In this document: positions 54,221 through 62,764 of the stretch, in pieces
How the letters are laid out: each line of letters starts with the position of its first letter
Position numbering within the stretch: position 1 is the stretch's first letter
Assembly: GCF_002797445.1 (NCBI RefSeq)
Contig: NZ_PGEP01000001.1
Span: 2,232,501 to 2,296,500 of the forward strand
Length of the DNA stretch: 64,000 nucleotides
Direction of reading: 5' to 3'
DNA from: Acidovorax sp. 69
Lineage (GTDB): Bacteria; Pseudomonadota; Gammaproteobacteria; Burkholderiales; Burkholderiaceae_C
The notes under the pieces: model-generated
Told to the model about the DNA's origin: nothing
Seen by the model: the letters and a program-made list of their open reading frames with translations, nothing else
Databases searched by the model: none
Program-made: the position numbers and the translations under genes

Positions 54221-55525
54221 TCAGCGCGCCGACATCTGCTGTGGCAGCCAGGTCACGATGCCTGGGAAGATATAGAGCAACGCCACGGCACCGCACATGA
54301 GCAAAAACATGGGCATGGCCACCTTGGCAATCCAGGGGAGCTGGCGGCCTGTCATGCCCTGCAGCACAAACAGGTTGAAGCCCACGGGCGGTGTGATCTG
54401 CGCCATTTCGACCACCAGCACGATGAAGATGCCGAACCAGATGGGGTCGATGCCGGCGGCCTGCACCGTAGGCATCAGCACGCCCATGGTCAGCACCACC
54501 ATCGAGATGCCGTCCAGGAAGCAGCCCAGAATGATGAAAAACACTGCCAGCGCAGCAATGAGCTGGGCCTTGTTGAGCCCCAGGGACGATATCCATTCCG
54601 CCAGATGGCGCGGCAGGCCGATGTAGCCCATGGCCAGTGTGAGGAATGCCGCCCCCGCCAGGATCAGCGCGATCATGCAGTACAGGCGCGTGGCGCCCAT
54701 CAGCGATTCCTTGAAGGTGCTCCAGCTCATCGAGCCCTGCACGGTCGACAGCACCAGCGATCCCACTACGCCCACCGCTGCCGCCTCGGTGGCGGTGGCA
54801 AAGCCGGTGTAAATGGAGCCGAGCACGGCTGCGATCAGCAGCACTACGGGGATCAGGCTGCGTGATTCCGAGAGCTTCTCCATGAAGGTCATTCGGGTGT
54901 CGGCGGCCGGAACCTGGTCTGGGTTGCGCAGTGCCCACACCATGATGTAGCCCGAGAACAGGGCTGCCAGCAAGATGCCTGGGAACACCCCGGCAATGAA
55001 GAGCTGCGAGATCGACACCTCGGCCGACACGCCGTACACGATCATGATGATCGACGGTGGTATCAACAGGCCCAGCGTGCTGGCACCGGCCAGCGTGCCC
55101 ACCACCATGTGCTCGGGGTAACCCCGGCGCGTCAGTTCGGGCAGGGTCATCTTGCCGATGGTGGCGCAGGTGGCAGCGCTGGAGCCCGACACGGCAGCAA
55201 AGATGGTGCAGCCCACCACGTTGGTGTGCAGCAGCCGACCGGGAAGTGCCTGCACCCAGGGGGCCAGGCCCTTGAACATGTCTTGCGACAGCCGGGTGCG
55301 AAACAGGATTTCGCCCATCCAGATGAACAGAGGCAGAGCGGTCAGGGTCCAGCTGGAGGCCGAGCCCCAAATCGTCACGGCCATCGCGTCCCCGGCGGGG
55401 CGCGCGGAAAACAGCTGCATGGCGATCCAGGCAACGCCCGAGAGGGTGAGCCCGATCCATACACCGCTGCCCAGAATAAGGAACAGCGACAGTACGAGCA
55501 GGCCGGTAATGGCGAGATCACTCAT
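54221..55525 (-). CDS. TRAP transporter large permease (DctM type)
   Basis: A 434-residue, about 12-segment membrane subunit of a TRAP transporter. The family landmarks are GGRLLHTNVVGCTIFAAVSG-like wording near residue 95 and LIPPSIIMIVYGV, with the C-terminal half opening LAMGYIGLPRHLAEW. It drives solute uptake with the sodium gradient together with the DctQ and DctP subunits upstream. The ATG lies 17 nt after the DctQ stop. Confidence 0.92.
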   Translation of the reverse strand: MSDLAITGLLVLSLFLILGSGVWIGLTLSGVAWIAMQLFSARPAGDAMAVTIWGSASSWTLTALPLFIWMGEILFRTRLSQDMFKGLAPWVQALPGRLLHTNVVGCTIFAAVSGSSAATCATIGKMTLPELTRRGYPEHMVVGTLAGASTLGLLIPPSIIMIVYGVSAEVSISQLFIAGVFPGILLAALFSGYIMVWALRNPDQVPAADTRMTFMEKLSESRSLIPVVLLIAAVLGSIYTGFATATEAAAVGVVGSLVLSTVQGSMSWSTFKESLMGATRLYCMIALILAGAAFLTLAMGYIGLPRHLAEWISSLGLNKAQLIAALAVFFIILGCFLDGISMVVLTMGVLMPTVQAAGIDPIWFGIFIVLVVEMAQITPPVGFNLFVLQGMTGRQLPWIAKVAMPMFLLMCGAVALLYIFPGIVTWLPQQMSAR

Positions 55526-55542
55526 GGTAGGTGGTGCCCGGT

Positions 55543-56052
55543 TTATTCATTGCGCAATGCTTCGCCCGCGTTGGGCTCCACGCGTTTGCCCATCATCTCC
55601 AGCACCAGTTCATCGATGAACGCGATGGCGAGAATCACGGTGCCCAGGGCCATGGCGATTTGAGGAATCCACAGGGGCGTGGCGTCGCTGCCGGTGGAGA
55701 TGTCGTGAAACTCGTGCGACTGCCAAGCCAGCTTGCAGCTGTACACCGCAAACAGCAGCGCCAGCAGCGAGGCAATGGCCAGTGCCCAGATCTCGAACGC
55801 TTTCTTGGCGCCGCCCTTCAAGAAGTTGAGCAGCAGCGTGACGCGGATGTGCTCCCCGCGCTTCAAGGTGTGGGCCAGTGCAAGGAAACCCGCCGCAGCC
55901 ATCAGGTAGCCTGCGTAGGCATCGGTGCCCGGCACATGGAAGTGGAACTGGCGGCTGGCGATGGACAGCAGCACCATCCCCAGCAGGCCAACCATAAAAA
56001 GCGCCGCCAAAGCGGCGGCGCTGTCGTACAGAAAATCAAGCAAACGACGCAT
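55543..56052 (-). CDS. TRAP transporter small permease (DctQ type)
   Basis: A 169-residue protein with four membrane segments. It starts MRRLLDFLYDSAAALAALFM and includes the conserved TLKRGEHIRVTLLLNFL loop. It pairs with DctM and is 17 nt from the DctP gene. Confidence 0.9.
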   Translation of the reverse strand: MRRLLDFLYDSAAALAALFMVGLLGMVLLSIASRQFHFHVPGTDAYAGYLMAAAGFLALAHTLKRGEHIRVTLLLNFLKGGAKKAFEIWALAIASLLALLFAVYSCKLAWQSHEFHDISTGSDATPLWIPQIAMALGTVILAIAFIDELVLEMMGKRVEPNAGEALRNE

Positions 56053-56069
56053 GGGCGTGGGTGCCTGGT

Positions 56070-57053
56070 TTACTTGCGGTAGGCGTCGATCAAGGCCTTG
56101 CCTTCAGGGCCGGCCTTGTCCAGCCACTCTTTGAGCATGGTGTCACCCACCTTGGCCATGTCCGCCTTCAGGGCGGCGGAGGGGGCTTCCACGCTCATGC
56201 CGTTGGCCTTGAGTTTGGCCACGGTGTCGGTGTTGACCTTGGCGCTGTTGGCCCAGCCGCGCGCTTCGGCGTCAGCACCGGCCTTGAGCAGGGCGTCCTG
56301 GCTGGGCTTGTCGAGGGCGTCAAACGCCTTCTTGTTCATCAGCACCGCGTTCTTGGGCAACCAGGCCTGGGTGTCGTAGTAGAACTTGAGGTGCTCGTAC
56401 AGCTTGCTGTCCACGCCGGTGGCGCCCGAGGTCATGGTCGATTCGACCACGCCCGTGGCCAGGGCCTGCGAGAACTCTGCCGCTTGCACGGTGACGGGTT
56501 GCGCGCCCACCAGCTCGGCAATGCGCGCCGTGGCTGGGCTGTAGGCACGCCACTTGATGCCCTTCAGGTCTGCCGCGCTGGCCAGCGGCTTCTTGGTGTA
56601 GATGCCTTGGGGTGGCCAGGCCACGGCATACAGCAGCACCATGCCTTGTTCGGCCAGCTTCTTTTCGAGGAAAGGTTTTTGTGCTGCGTAGAGTTTCTTG
56701 GAGGCGTCATAACTGTCGGCCAGGAAAGGCAGGCCGTCCACGCCAAACAGTTGCCATTCGTTCTGGAAGTTGGCGAGCAGGATCTCGCCCATCTGTGCCT
56801 GGCCACCTTGCACGGCACGCTTGATTTCTGGCGCCTTGAACAGCGCCGCGTTGGCATGCACGGTGATCTTGAGCTTGCCGCCCGTGGCCTTGTCCACATC
56901 GCCCGCCATTTGCACCATGTTCTCGGTGTGGAAGTTGGTGGCCGGGTAGGCCGCAGCCAGGTCCCACTTGGTCTGGGCGAAAGCCGAGGTGGCGGACAGG
57001 CCCGCAGCCAGGGTCAGGGCGAGTGCGGTGACGGGGAAGATTCGACGCTTCAT
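56070..57053 (-). CDS. TRAP transporter substrate-binding protein (DctP type)
   Basis: A 327-residue periplasmic binding protein. A signal peptide ends at SAFAQTK, followed by WDLAAAYPATNFHTENMVQM. The ligand-carboxylate arginine region is DLKGIKWRAYSPATARI, and VESTMTSGATGVDSKLYEHL is typical of the family. It is transcribed away from a MarR-like regulator and a fused 5-oxoprolinase, so the ligand may be 5-oxoproline or a related compound. That is inferred from context. Confidence 0.9.
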   Translation of the reverse strand: MKRRIFPVTALALTLAAGLSATSAFAQTKWDLAAAYPATNFHTENMVQMAGDVDKATGGKLKITVHANAALFKAPEIKRAVQGGQAQMGEILLANFQNEWQLFGVDGLPFLADSYDASKKLYAAQKPFLEKKLAEQGMVLLYAVAWPPQGIYTKKPLASAADLKGIKWRAYSPATARIAELVGAQPVTVQAAEFSQALATGVVESTMTSGATGVDSKLYEHLKFYYDTQAWLPKNAVLMNKKAFDALDKPSQDALLKAGADAEARGWANSAKVNTDTVAKLKANGMSVEAPSAALKADMAKVGDTMLKEWLDKAGPEGKALIDAYRK

Positions 57054-57097
57054 GGATATTGCTCCGCAGGGTTGGATGTAACAAATCACTGTATCGG

Positions 57098-57166
57098 AAG
57101 TCGATCGAATTGCGATAGGTGTTTTGCCTAAACGCTGACAAATTGCCAACAAATTATCATCGACTT
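57098..57166. promoter_or_regulatory. Spaced inverted repeat in the TRAP/regulator divergent promoter region
   Basis: AAGTCGAT (57098-57105) and its exact reverse complement ATCGACTT (57159-57166), 53 nt apart. They flank the AT-rich centre of the 174-nt divergent region. They may be two half-sites for the adjacent MarR-like regulator; inferred. Confidence 0.4.
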
Positions 57167-57227
57167 GCCTACAATGCCACATGCATATCCCGTGCCAGTG
57201 CCCGTTCAACGCAGGACCGCCATCGCC

Positions 57228-57761
57228 ATGAAAGCTGAAACCAAGCGCCCCAAGATCGACTCTGGCCCCATCGTGTCGTCGGCCCACCTGGTGTCGGCAC
57301 AAAGCGCGGAGATGAGCGAGTTCGAGTTCGGCCTCATCGTGGCGGGCAATGCCTTTCACCGTTGGGTGGTGCATTGCATGTCGGCCGCAGGGCTCAAGGA
57401 CCTCACGCCGCTCGATGTGGTGGTGCTGCACCATGTCACGCACCGCGCACGCGACAAACGCCTGGCAGACATCTGCTTCATCATGAATGTGGAAGACACA
57501 CACCTGGTGAACTACTCGCTCAAAAAGCTGCAGACCTTGGGCGTGGTGGCCTCGCAAAAGAATGGCAAGGAAGTGACTTACGCCGCCACGGACGTGGGCC
57601 GCGCGTATGTGCAGCGCTACCGCGAGATCCGCGAAAGTTGCCTGATCGACGCCCTGAACGCCGACGACGCGCTCAACCGCGACATCGGCGAGCTGGCCCG
57701 TTTGCTGCGTGTGTTGTCGGGCATGTACGACCAGGCTGCGCGCTCTGCGGCGTCACTGTGA
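57228..57761 (+). CDS. MarR-like winged-helix regulator
   Basis: A 177-residue regulator with a winged-helix domain at about 65-145 (DLTPLDVVVLHHVTHRARDK, LADICFIMNVEDTHLVNYSL, LKKLQTLGVVASQKNGKEV). The first 35 residues form a polar extension. It stands between the divergent TRAP operon and the oxoprolinase gene and likely controls both. The ATG at 57228 is preferred to an upstream start that adds a Pro-rich stretch. Confidence 0.82.
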   Translation: MKAETKRPKIDSGPIVSSAHLVSAQSAEMSEFEFGLIVAGNAFHRWVVHCMSAAGLKDLTPLDVVVLHHVTHRARDKRLADICFIMNVEDTHLVNYSLKKLQTLGVVASQKNGKEVTYAATDVGRAYVQRYREIRESCLIDALNADDALNRDIGELARLLRVLSGMYDQAARSAASL

Positions 57762-57781
57762 CAGTGCGCACTGGGTCCTTA

Positions 57782-57841
57782 AAATTTGAACAAAAACTGG
57801 CTGTAGCGCAATCATTTAAAGCGCTGGCAGCTATTAATTAG
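57782..57841. repeat. Palindromic repeat copy 8, in the leader of the oxoprolinase gene
   Basis: AAATTTGAACAAAAACTGGC, TGTAGCGCAATCATTTAAAGCG, CTGGCAGCTATTAATTAGA. The arms AGCGC and GCGCT pair. It starts 20 nt after the regulator stop and ends 11 nt before the oxoprolinase ATG. Confidence 0.7.
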
Positions 57842-57852
57842 ATAGCACTACC

Positions 57853-60800
57853 ATGTCCAACCAACCCTCTCCCATGTCCCGCTGGCAGTTCTGGATCGAC
57901 CGTGGGGGCACGTTCACGGACGTGGTGGGCAAGCGCCCCGACGGCACCCTGGTCACGCACAAGCTGCTGTCCGAAAACCCCGAGCAATACAAAGACGCTG
58001 CCGTGGCGGGCATTCGCCATCTGCTGGGCCTCAAGCCCGGTGAGCCCGTGACGCCCGAGCAGGTGGAGTGCGTGAAGATGGGCACCACCGTGGCCACCAA
58101 CGCGCTGCTGGAGCGCAAGGGCGAGCCCACGCTGCTCATCACCACCAAGGGCTTCAAGGACGCGCTGCGCATTGCCTACCAAAACCGCCCGCGTTTGTTT
58201 GACCGCCGCATCGTGCTGCCCGAGCTGCTGTACGAGCGCGTGATCGAGGCGCAGGAGCGTGTGGGCGCGCAGGGCGAGGTGATCGAGCCGCTCGACGAGG
58301 CGCACCTCAAGGAGCGCCTGTGGGCTGCGTACGACGCGGGCCTGCGCAGCGCGGCCATTGTGTTCATGCACGGCTACCGCTACACGGCGCACGAGCAAGC
58401 CGCAGCGCGCATCGCACGCGAGGCAGGCTTCACGCAGGTGAGTGCCTCCCACGCCACCAGCCCCATGATGAAGTTCGTGAGCCGAGGCGACACCACGGTG
58501 GTGGATGCCTACCTGTCGCCCATCCTGCGCCGCTATGTGGACCAGGTGGCCAGCGAGATGCCGGGCGTCAAACTGTTCTTCATGCAGTCGTCGGGCGGGC
58601 TGACGGATGCCCAGGTGTTCCAGGGCAAGGACGCGATCCTGTCGGGGCCTGCAGGCGGCATTGTGGGCATGGCGCGCACAGCGGGCCTCGCAGGCCACGA
58701 CAAGGTCATTGGTTTTGACATGGGCGGCACCAGCACTGACGTGAGTCACTACGCGGGTGAGTTTGAACGCGAGTTTGAAACCCAGGTGGCTGGCGTGCGC
58801 ATGCGCGCGCCCATGATGAGCATCCACACCGTGGCAGCGGGTGGCGGCTCCATCCTCGGTTTTGACGGCGCGCGGTTCCGGGTCGGCCCCGAGAGCGCGG
58901 GCGCCAACCCCGGCCCCGCCAGCTACCGCCGGGGCGGCCCGCTGGCCGTGACGGATGCGAACGTGATGGTGGGCAAGATCCAGCCGGCGCACTTCCCCAA
59001 GGTGTTTGGCCATGCGGCCAACGAGGCGCTGGATGGTGACGCGGTGGCGCAGAAGTTTGCCAGCCTGGCCCAACAGACGGGGCGTGTGGGCGAAGATGTG
59101 GCCCACGGTTTTATCCAGATCGCCGTGCAGCAGATGGCCAATGCCATCAAGAAAATTAGCGTGGCGCGCGGCTACGACGTGACGCGCTACACGCTGCAAT
59201 GTTTTGGCGGCGCGGGTGGCCAGCATGCTTGTCTGGTGGCCGATGCATTGGGCATGACGCGCGTGTTTGTGCATCCGCTGGCGGGCGTGCTCAGCGCCTA
59301 TGGCATGGGCCTGGCCGACCAGAACGTGATCCGCGAACAGGCCATAGAAACCAAACTCGTGCCCGAAGCACTGGCCGGTATTGAGGCGACGCTGGAGCAG
59401 TTGGCCACTGCGGCACGCACCGAGCTGGAACGCCAGCAAGCGGGTGCAGGCACTGCGGTGGTGCACCGCCGCGTGCACGTGCGCTATGAGGGCAGTGACT
59501 CGGCCCTGATCGTTCCGTTGGGCTCTTTGGCCGAAATCACCGCTGCGTTTGAGAATGCCTACCGCCAGCGCTTTGCGTTCCTCATGCAGGGCAAGGGTCT
59601 GGTGGTTGAGGCCGTCTCGGTCGAGGCCGTGGTGCCCGGCGATGCGCCCGTGGAACCACGCCATGCGCTGCAACCCACGCGCGACGTGCCGCGCCGCAGC
59701 ACGGTGCGCATGTACACCGGCGGCGTGGATGGCGTTGCTGCATGGCACGACGCCGCGCTGGTGGTGCGCGAAGATCTGCGCCCCGGCGACGTGATCCCCG
59801 GTCCGGCCATCATTGCGGAGAAGAACGCCACAACAATAGTCGAGCCCGGCTGGGAGGCCGCGCTGACCGACCTGGACCACCTGCTGCTCAACCGCCGCGT
59901 GGCGCGCGCCGTGCAGCATGCCGTGGGCACCACGGTGGACCCAGTGCTGCTGGAGGTGTTCAACAACCTGTTCATGAACATCGCCGAGCAGATGGGGTTG
60001 CAGCTGCAGAACACCGCGTATTCGGTCAACATCAAAGAGCGGCTCGATTTCAGCTGCGCGCTGTTTGACACCGCGGGCAACCTGATTGCCAACGCGCCCC
60101 ACATGCCGGTGCACCTGGGCTCGATGGGCGAGAGCATCAAGACGGTGGTGCGTGAGAACGCGGGCAAGATGCAACCCGGTGACGTGTATGTGCTCAACGA
60201 CCCTTACCACGGCGGCACGCATCTGCCGGACATCACGGTGATCACCCCGGTCTACATTGCCGACGAAGCGGAGCCCACGTTCTATGTGGGCAGTCGGGGC
60301 CACCACGCGGACGTGGGCGGCACCACGCCGGGCTCCATGCCACCGTTCTCCACGCGCATCGAGGAAGAGGGCGTGCAGATCAACAACGTGAAGCTCGTGG
60401 AGCGCGGTGTGCTGCGTGAGGCAGAGATGATTGCGCTGCTCGAAAGCGGCGAGTACCCCAGTCGCAATCCCCAGCAGAACATGGCCGACCTGCGCGCGCA
60501 GATTGCCGCCAACGAAAAAGGGCAGCAGGAGCTGCGCCGCATGGTGGGCGAGTTTGGGCTCGATGTCGTGCAGGCCTACATGCGCCATGTGCAGGACAAC
60601 GCAGAAGAGTCGGTGCGCCGCGTCATCACGCGCCTGAAGGATGGTGCGTTCACCTTGCCGCTGGACAACGGCGCGCAGATCAGCGTAGCCGTGAAGGTGG
60701 ATGCAGCGAGCCGCAGCGCCACCATCGACTTCACCGGCACCAGCCCGCAGCAGACCAACAACTTCAACGCCCCCACGGCGGTGTGCATGGCGGCGGTGCT

Positions 60801-61503
60801 GTATGTGTTCCGCACGCTGGTGGACGATGACATTCCACTGAACGCGGGGTGCCTGAAGCCGCTGAACGTCATCATCCCGCCGGGCAGCATGCTCAACCCC
60901 AACCCTCCGGCCTCGGTGGTGGCGGGCAATGTGGAAACGTCCACCTGCATCACCAACGCGCTGTATGGCGCCTTGGGCCTGATGGCGGCGGGGCAGTGCA
61001 CCATGAACAACTTTACCTTTGGCAGCACGCGCTACCAGTATTACGAGACGATCTCGGGCGGCAGCGGCGCGGGCGGCGTGTGGGATGCCAACGGGCAGCT
61101 CACTGGCGGCTTTGCAGGCACCAGCGTCGTGCAATGCCACATGACCAACTCGCGCCTGACGGACCCCGAGGTGCTGGAGTTCCGCTTCCCCGTGCGGCTG
61201 GAGGGCTACGAGATTCGCAAGGGCTCGGGCGGCGCCGGGCAGTACAAGGGCGGTGACGGTGGCATCCGCCGCGTGCGCTTTCTGGAGCCGATGACGGCCA
61301 GCATTTTGTCGAACGGCCGCCACCATGGCGCGTTTGGCATGGCGGGCGGCCAGCCGGGCGCGGTGGGCATCAACAAGGTGGTGCGCAGCGATGGCCGGGT
61401 GGAGCTGCTGGACCACATCGGGCAGGCCGAGATGCTGCCGGGCGATGTGTTTGAAATCCACACGCCGGGCGGCGGCGGGTTTGGTGTGGCAGGGCAGAAA
61501 TAA
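57853..61503 (+). CDS. 5-oxoprolinase, fused hydantoinase A/B protein
   Basis: A 1216-residue ATP-dependent amidohydrolase opening 5-oxoproline to glutamate. An N-terminal HyuA-type half (to about 690) has the ATP-binding motif [11 protein letters not shown] at 16-26 and [14 protein letters not shown]-terminal HyuB-type half starts near [20 protein letters not shown] and contains [15 protein letters not shown] and [13 protein letters not shown]. Single-chain fusion and length match eukaryotic-type oxoprolinases (about 1280 residues). A role on hydantoins or acetophenone-like amides is the alternative. The ribosome site is weak because a repeat occupies the leader. Confidence 0.9.
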   Translation: MSNQPSPMSRWQFWIDRGGTFTDVVGKRPDGTLVTHKLLSENPEQYKDAAVAGIRHLLGLKPGEPVTPEQVECVKMGTTVATNALLERKGEPTLLITTKGFKDALRIAYQNRPRLFDRRIVLPELLYERVIEAQERVGAQGEVIEPLDEAHLKERLWAAYDAGLRSAAIVFMHGYRYTAHEQAAARIAREAGFTQVSASHATSPMMKFVSRGDTTVVDAYLSPILRRYVDQVASEMPGVKLFFMQSSGGLTDAQVFQGKDAILSGPAGGIVGMARTAGLAGHDKVIGFDMGGTSTDVSHYAGEFEREFETQVAGVRMRAPMMSIHTVAAGGGSILGFDGARFRVGPESAGANPGPASYRRGGPLAVTDANVMVGKIQPAHFPKVFGHAANEALDGDAVAQKFASLAQQTGRVGEDVAHGFIQIAVQQMANAIKKISVARGYDVTRYTLQCFGGAGGQHACLVADALGMTRVFVHPLAGVLSAYGMGLADQNVIREQAIETKLVPEALAGIEATLEQLATAARTELERQQAGAGTAVVHRRVHVRYEGSDSALIVPLGSLAEITAAFENAYRQRFAFLMQGKGLVVEAVSVEAVVPGDAPVEPRHALQPTRDVPRRSTVRMYTGGVDGVAAWHDAALVVREDLRPGDVIPGPAIIAEKNATTIVEPGWEAALTDLDHLLLNRRVARAVQHAVGTTVDPVLLEVFNNLFMNIAEQMGLQLQNTAYSVNIKERLDFSCALFDTAGNLIANAPHMPVHLGSMGESIKTVVRENAGKMQPGDVYVLNDPYHGGTHLPDITVITPVYIADEAEPTFYVGSRGHHADVGGTTPGSMPPFSTRIEEEGVQINNVKLVERGVLREAEMIALLESGEYPSRNPQQNMADLRAQIAANEKGQQELRRMVGEFGLDVVQAYMRHVQDNAEESVRRVITRLKDGAFTLPLDNGAQISVAVKVDAASRSATIDFTGTSPQQTNNFNAPTAVCMAAVLYVFRTLVDDDIPLNAGCLKPLNVIIPPGSMLNPNPPASVVAGNVETSTCITNALYGALGLMAAGQCTMNNFTFGSTRYQYYETISGGSGAGGVWDANGQLTGGFAGTSVVQCHMTNSRLTDPEVLEFRFPVRLEGYEIRKGSGGAGQYKGGDGGIRRVRFLEPMTASILSNGRHHGAFGMAGGQPGAVGINKVVRSDGRVELLDHIGQAEMLPGDVFEIHTPGGGGFGVAGQK

Positions 61504-61507
61504 TAGA

Positions 61508-61555
61508 GAAAACCTCTGCAGGCGCATATTCCATAAGCGCCTGCAGCTATGAAAT
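61508..61555. repeat. Palindromic repeat copy 9, between convergent genes
   Basis: GAAAACCTCTGCAGGCGCAT, ATTCC and ATAAGCGCCTGCAGCTATGA. The arms CTGCAGGCGC and GCGCCTGCAG are a perfect 10-bp inverted repeat. It occupies the whole gap between the oxoprolinase stop and the antiporter G-subunit stop and could act as a shared terminator. Confidence 0.75.
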
Positions 61556-61941
61556 CAGGAGTCTTTGGTTTCTGTGCTCACGCGCGGTTGACTCAGGCTG
61601 GGCGGTACATCCTGCCCCGCCTGCCGCGCACGGAACAGCGCCGCGCGCATCAGGAAGATCGACATCACCGGCACTGTGATCGCCACGAACACCGCGATCA
61701 GCAGCGCATGCAGCGCCAGGCCACCATCGGCCACCGAGAAGTACAGCACCGTGCCATGCATGATCAGCCAGCAGCCCAGTGTGGCAATGATGGATGGGGC
61801 GTGCACGCGTTCAAAAAAAGTGGGCAAGCGCAGCAAGCCGATGGAGCCGAGCAGAGCAAGCGCAGCACCCGCCAGCACTAGCAAGGCCACGATGATTTCG
61901 AGCCACAGCGGAAGAACAGCGGTGGTGGCGGCTTCGGTCAT
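61555..61941 (-). CDS. mnhG: Mrp-type cation/H+ antiporter, subunit G
   Basis: A 128-residue small membrane subunit with three hydrophobic segments. The family wording is GSIGLLRLPTFFERVHAPSI and TLGCWLIMHGTVLYF. Its ATG overlaps the stop of subunit F by four bases (ATGA). It is last in the operon D-E-F-G. Confidence 0.9.
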   Translation of the reverse strand: MTEAATTAVLPLWLEIIVALLVLAGAALALLGSIGLLRLPTFFERVHAPSIIATLGCWLIMHGTVLYFSVADGGLALHALLIAVFVAITVPVMSIFLMRAALFRARQAGQDVPPSLSQPRVSTETKDS

Positions 61942-62216
61942 TCGATCACCTCGCCGCGCAGCAGAAACTTGGCCATGGCCATGGAGCCGACAAAGCTGAA
62001 CAGTGCCAGCAGCAGTGCGGCCTCGAAATAGTTTTTGCTGCCGTACAGCAGGCCCAGCACCAGCATCACCAGCATGCCGCTCAGGTACATGCAGTCGAGC
62101 GCCAGCACACGGTCCTGCGCCGAGGGCCCTTTGAGCAGACGGATCAGGGCGCAGCCCATGGCCAGTGCGAGCATGAACAGCGCCACCGGCAAGGCCCAAT
62201 CAAGCACAGGGGTCAT
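61938..62216 (-). CDS. mnhF: Mrp-type cation/H+ antiporter, subunit F
   Basis: A 92-residue three-segment membrane protein with the conserved LIRLLKGPSAQDRVLALDCM. It overlaps both neighbours by four bases. Confidence 0.9.
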   Translation of the reverse strand: MTPVLDWALPVALFMLALAMGCALIRLLKGPSAQDRVLALDCMYLSGMLVMLVLGLLYGSKNYFEAALLLALFSFVGSMAMAKFLLRGEVIE

Positions 62217-62764
62217 TCGAATATCTCCATGAGGGGGCGCTCGTAGCGCTGTTTCACTGCCGCAGCGATGGCGTCGGCGTCGTCCAGCTCCAGCACGTGC
62301 AGCAGCAGCATGCTGCGGTCCAGCGATATTTCGGCCCAGGCTGTGCCAGGCGTGATGCACACGATCATCGCCAGCACGGCCAGCGCATTGGGGTCGCGCA
62401 CATCGAGCGGAATGTGCACAAAACCCGCCGGGTGCCGCCGGTGGCCGGGTGTCAGCAGCAGCCGCGCTATGGCCAGGTTGGACTGCACCGTGTCGGCCAC
62501 TACCGCGAGCGCCAGGCGCAACACGGTGCCCGGTTTGCGGATGCGCACCGGCAGCGGGCGCAGCCCTGCGGTGAGCAGCGGGATGGCCACCGCCAGCACG
62601 GAGCCCAGTACGAAGTGGCCCGCGCTCAGGCTTCGGTTGAGCAGCAGCCACAGGCCCAGCAGTGCGAGCGAGAGCAGCGGAGCTGGCACCACCCGCCGCA
62701 GCCAGTGGGGGCGCGGCAGCGGGGCCTGGTCACCCGGGGCAGCAGGGTTGCGGGGCTTGGTCAT
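62213..62764 (-). CDS. mnhE: Mrp-type cation/H+ antiporter, subunit E
   Basis: A 183-residue subunit with two N-terminal hydrophobic segments and the conserved C-terminal part VCITPGTAWAEISLDRSMLL and LHVLELDD. The N-terminal 25 residues are Pro-rich. The ATG shares one base with the stop of subunit D (TGATG). Confidence 0.9.
   Translation of the reverse strand: MTKPRNPAAPGDQAPLPRPHWLRRVVPAPLLSLALLGLWLLLNRSLSAGHFVLGSVLAVAIPLLTAGLRPLPVRIRKPGTVLRLALAVVADTVQSNLAIARLLLTPGHRRHPAGFVHIPLDVRDPNALAVLAMIVCITPGTAWAEISLDRSMLLLHVLELDDADAIAAAVKQRYERPLMEIFE

Noticed and set aside
57838..61527. Open frame of 1229 codons antisense to the oxoprolinase gene
   Set aside because: Its product is His/Arg/Val-rich without domains, and it mirrors the codon phase of the well-supported gene on the other strand; a GC-rich shadow.
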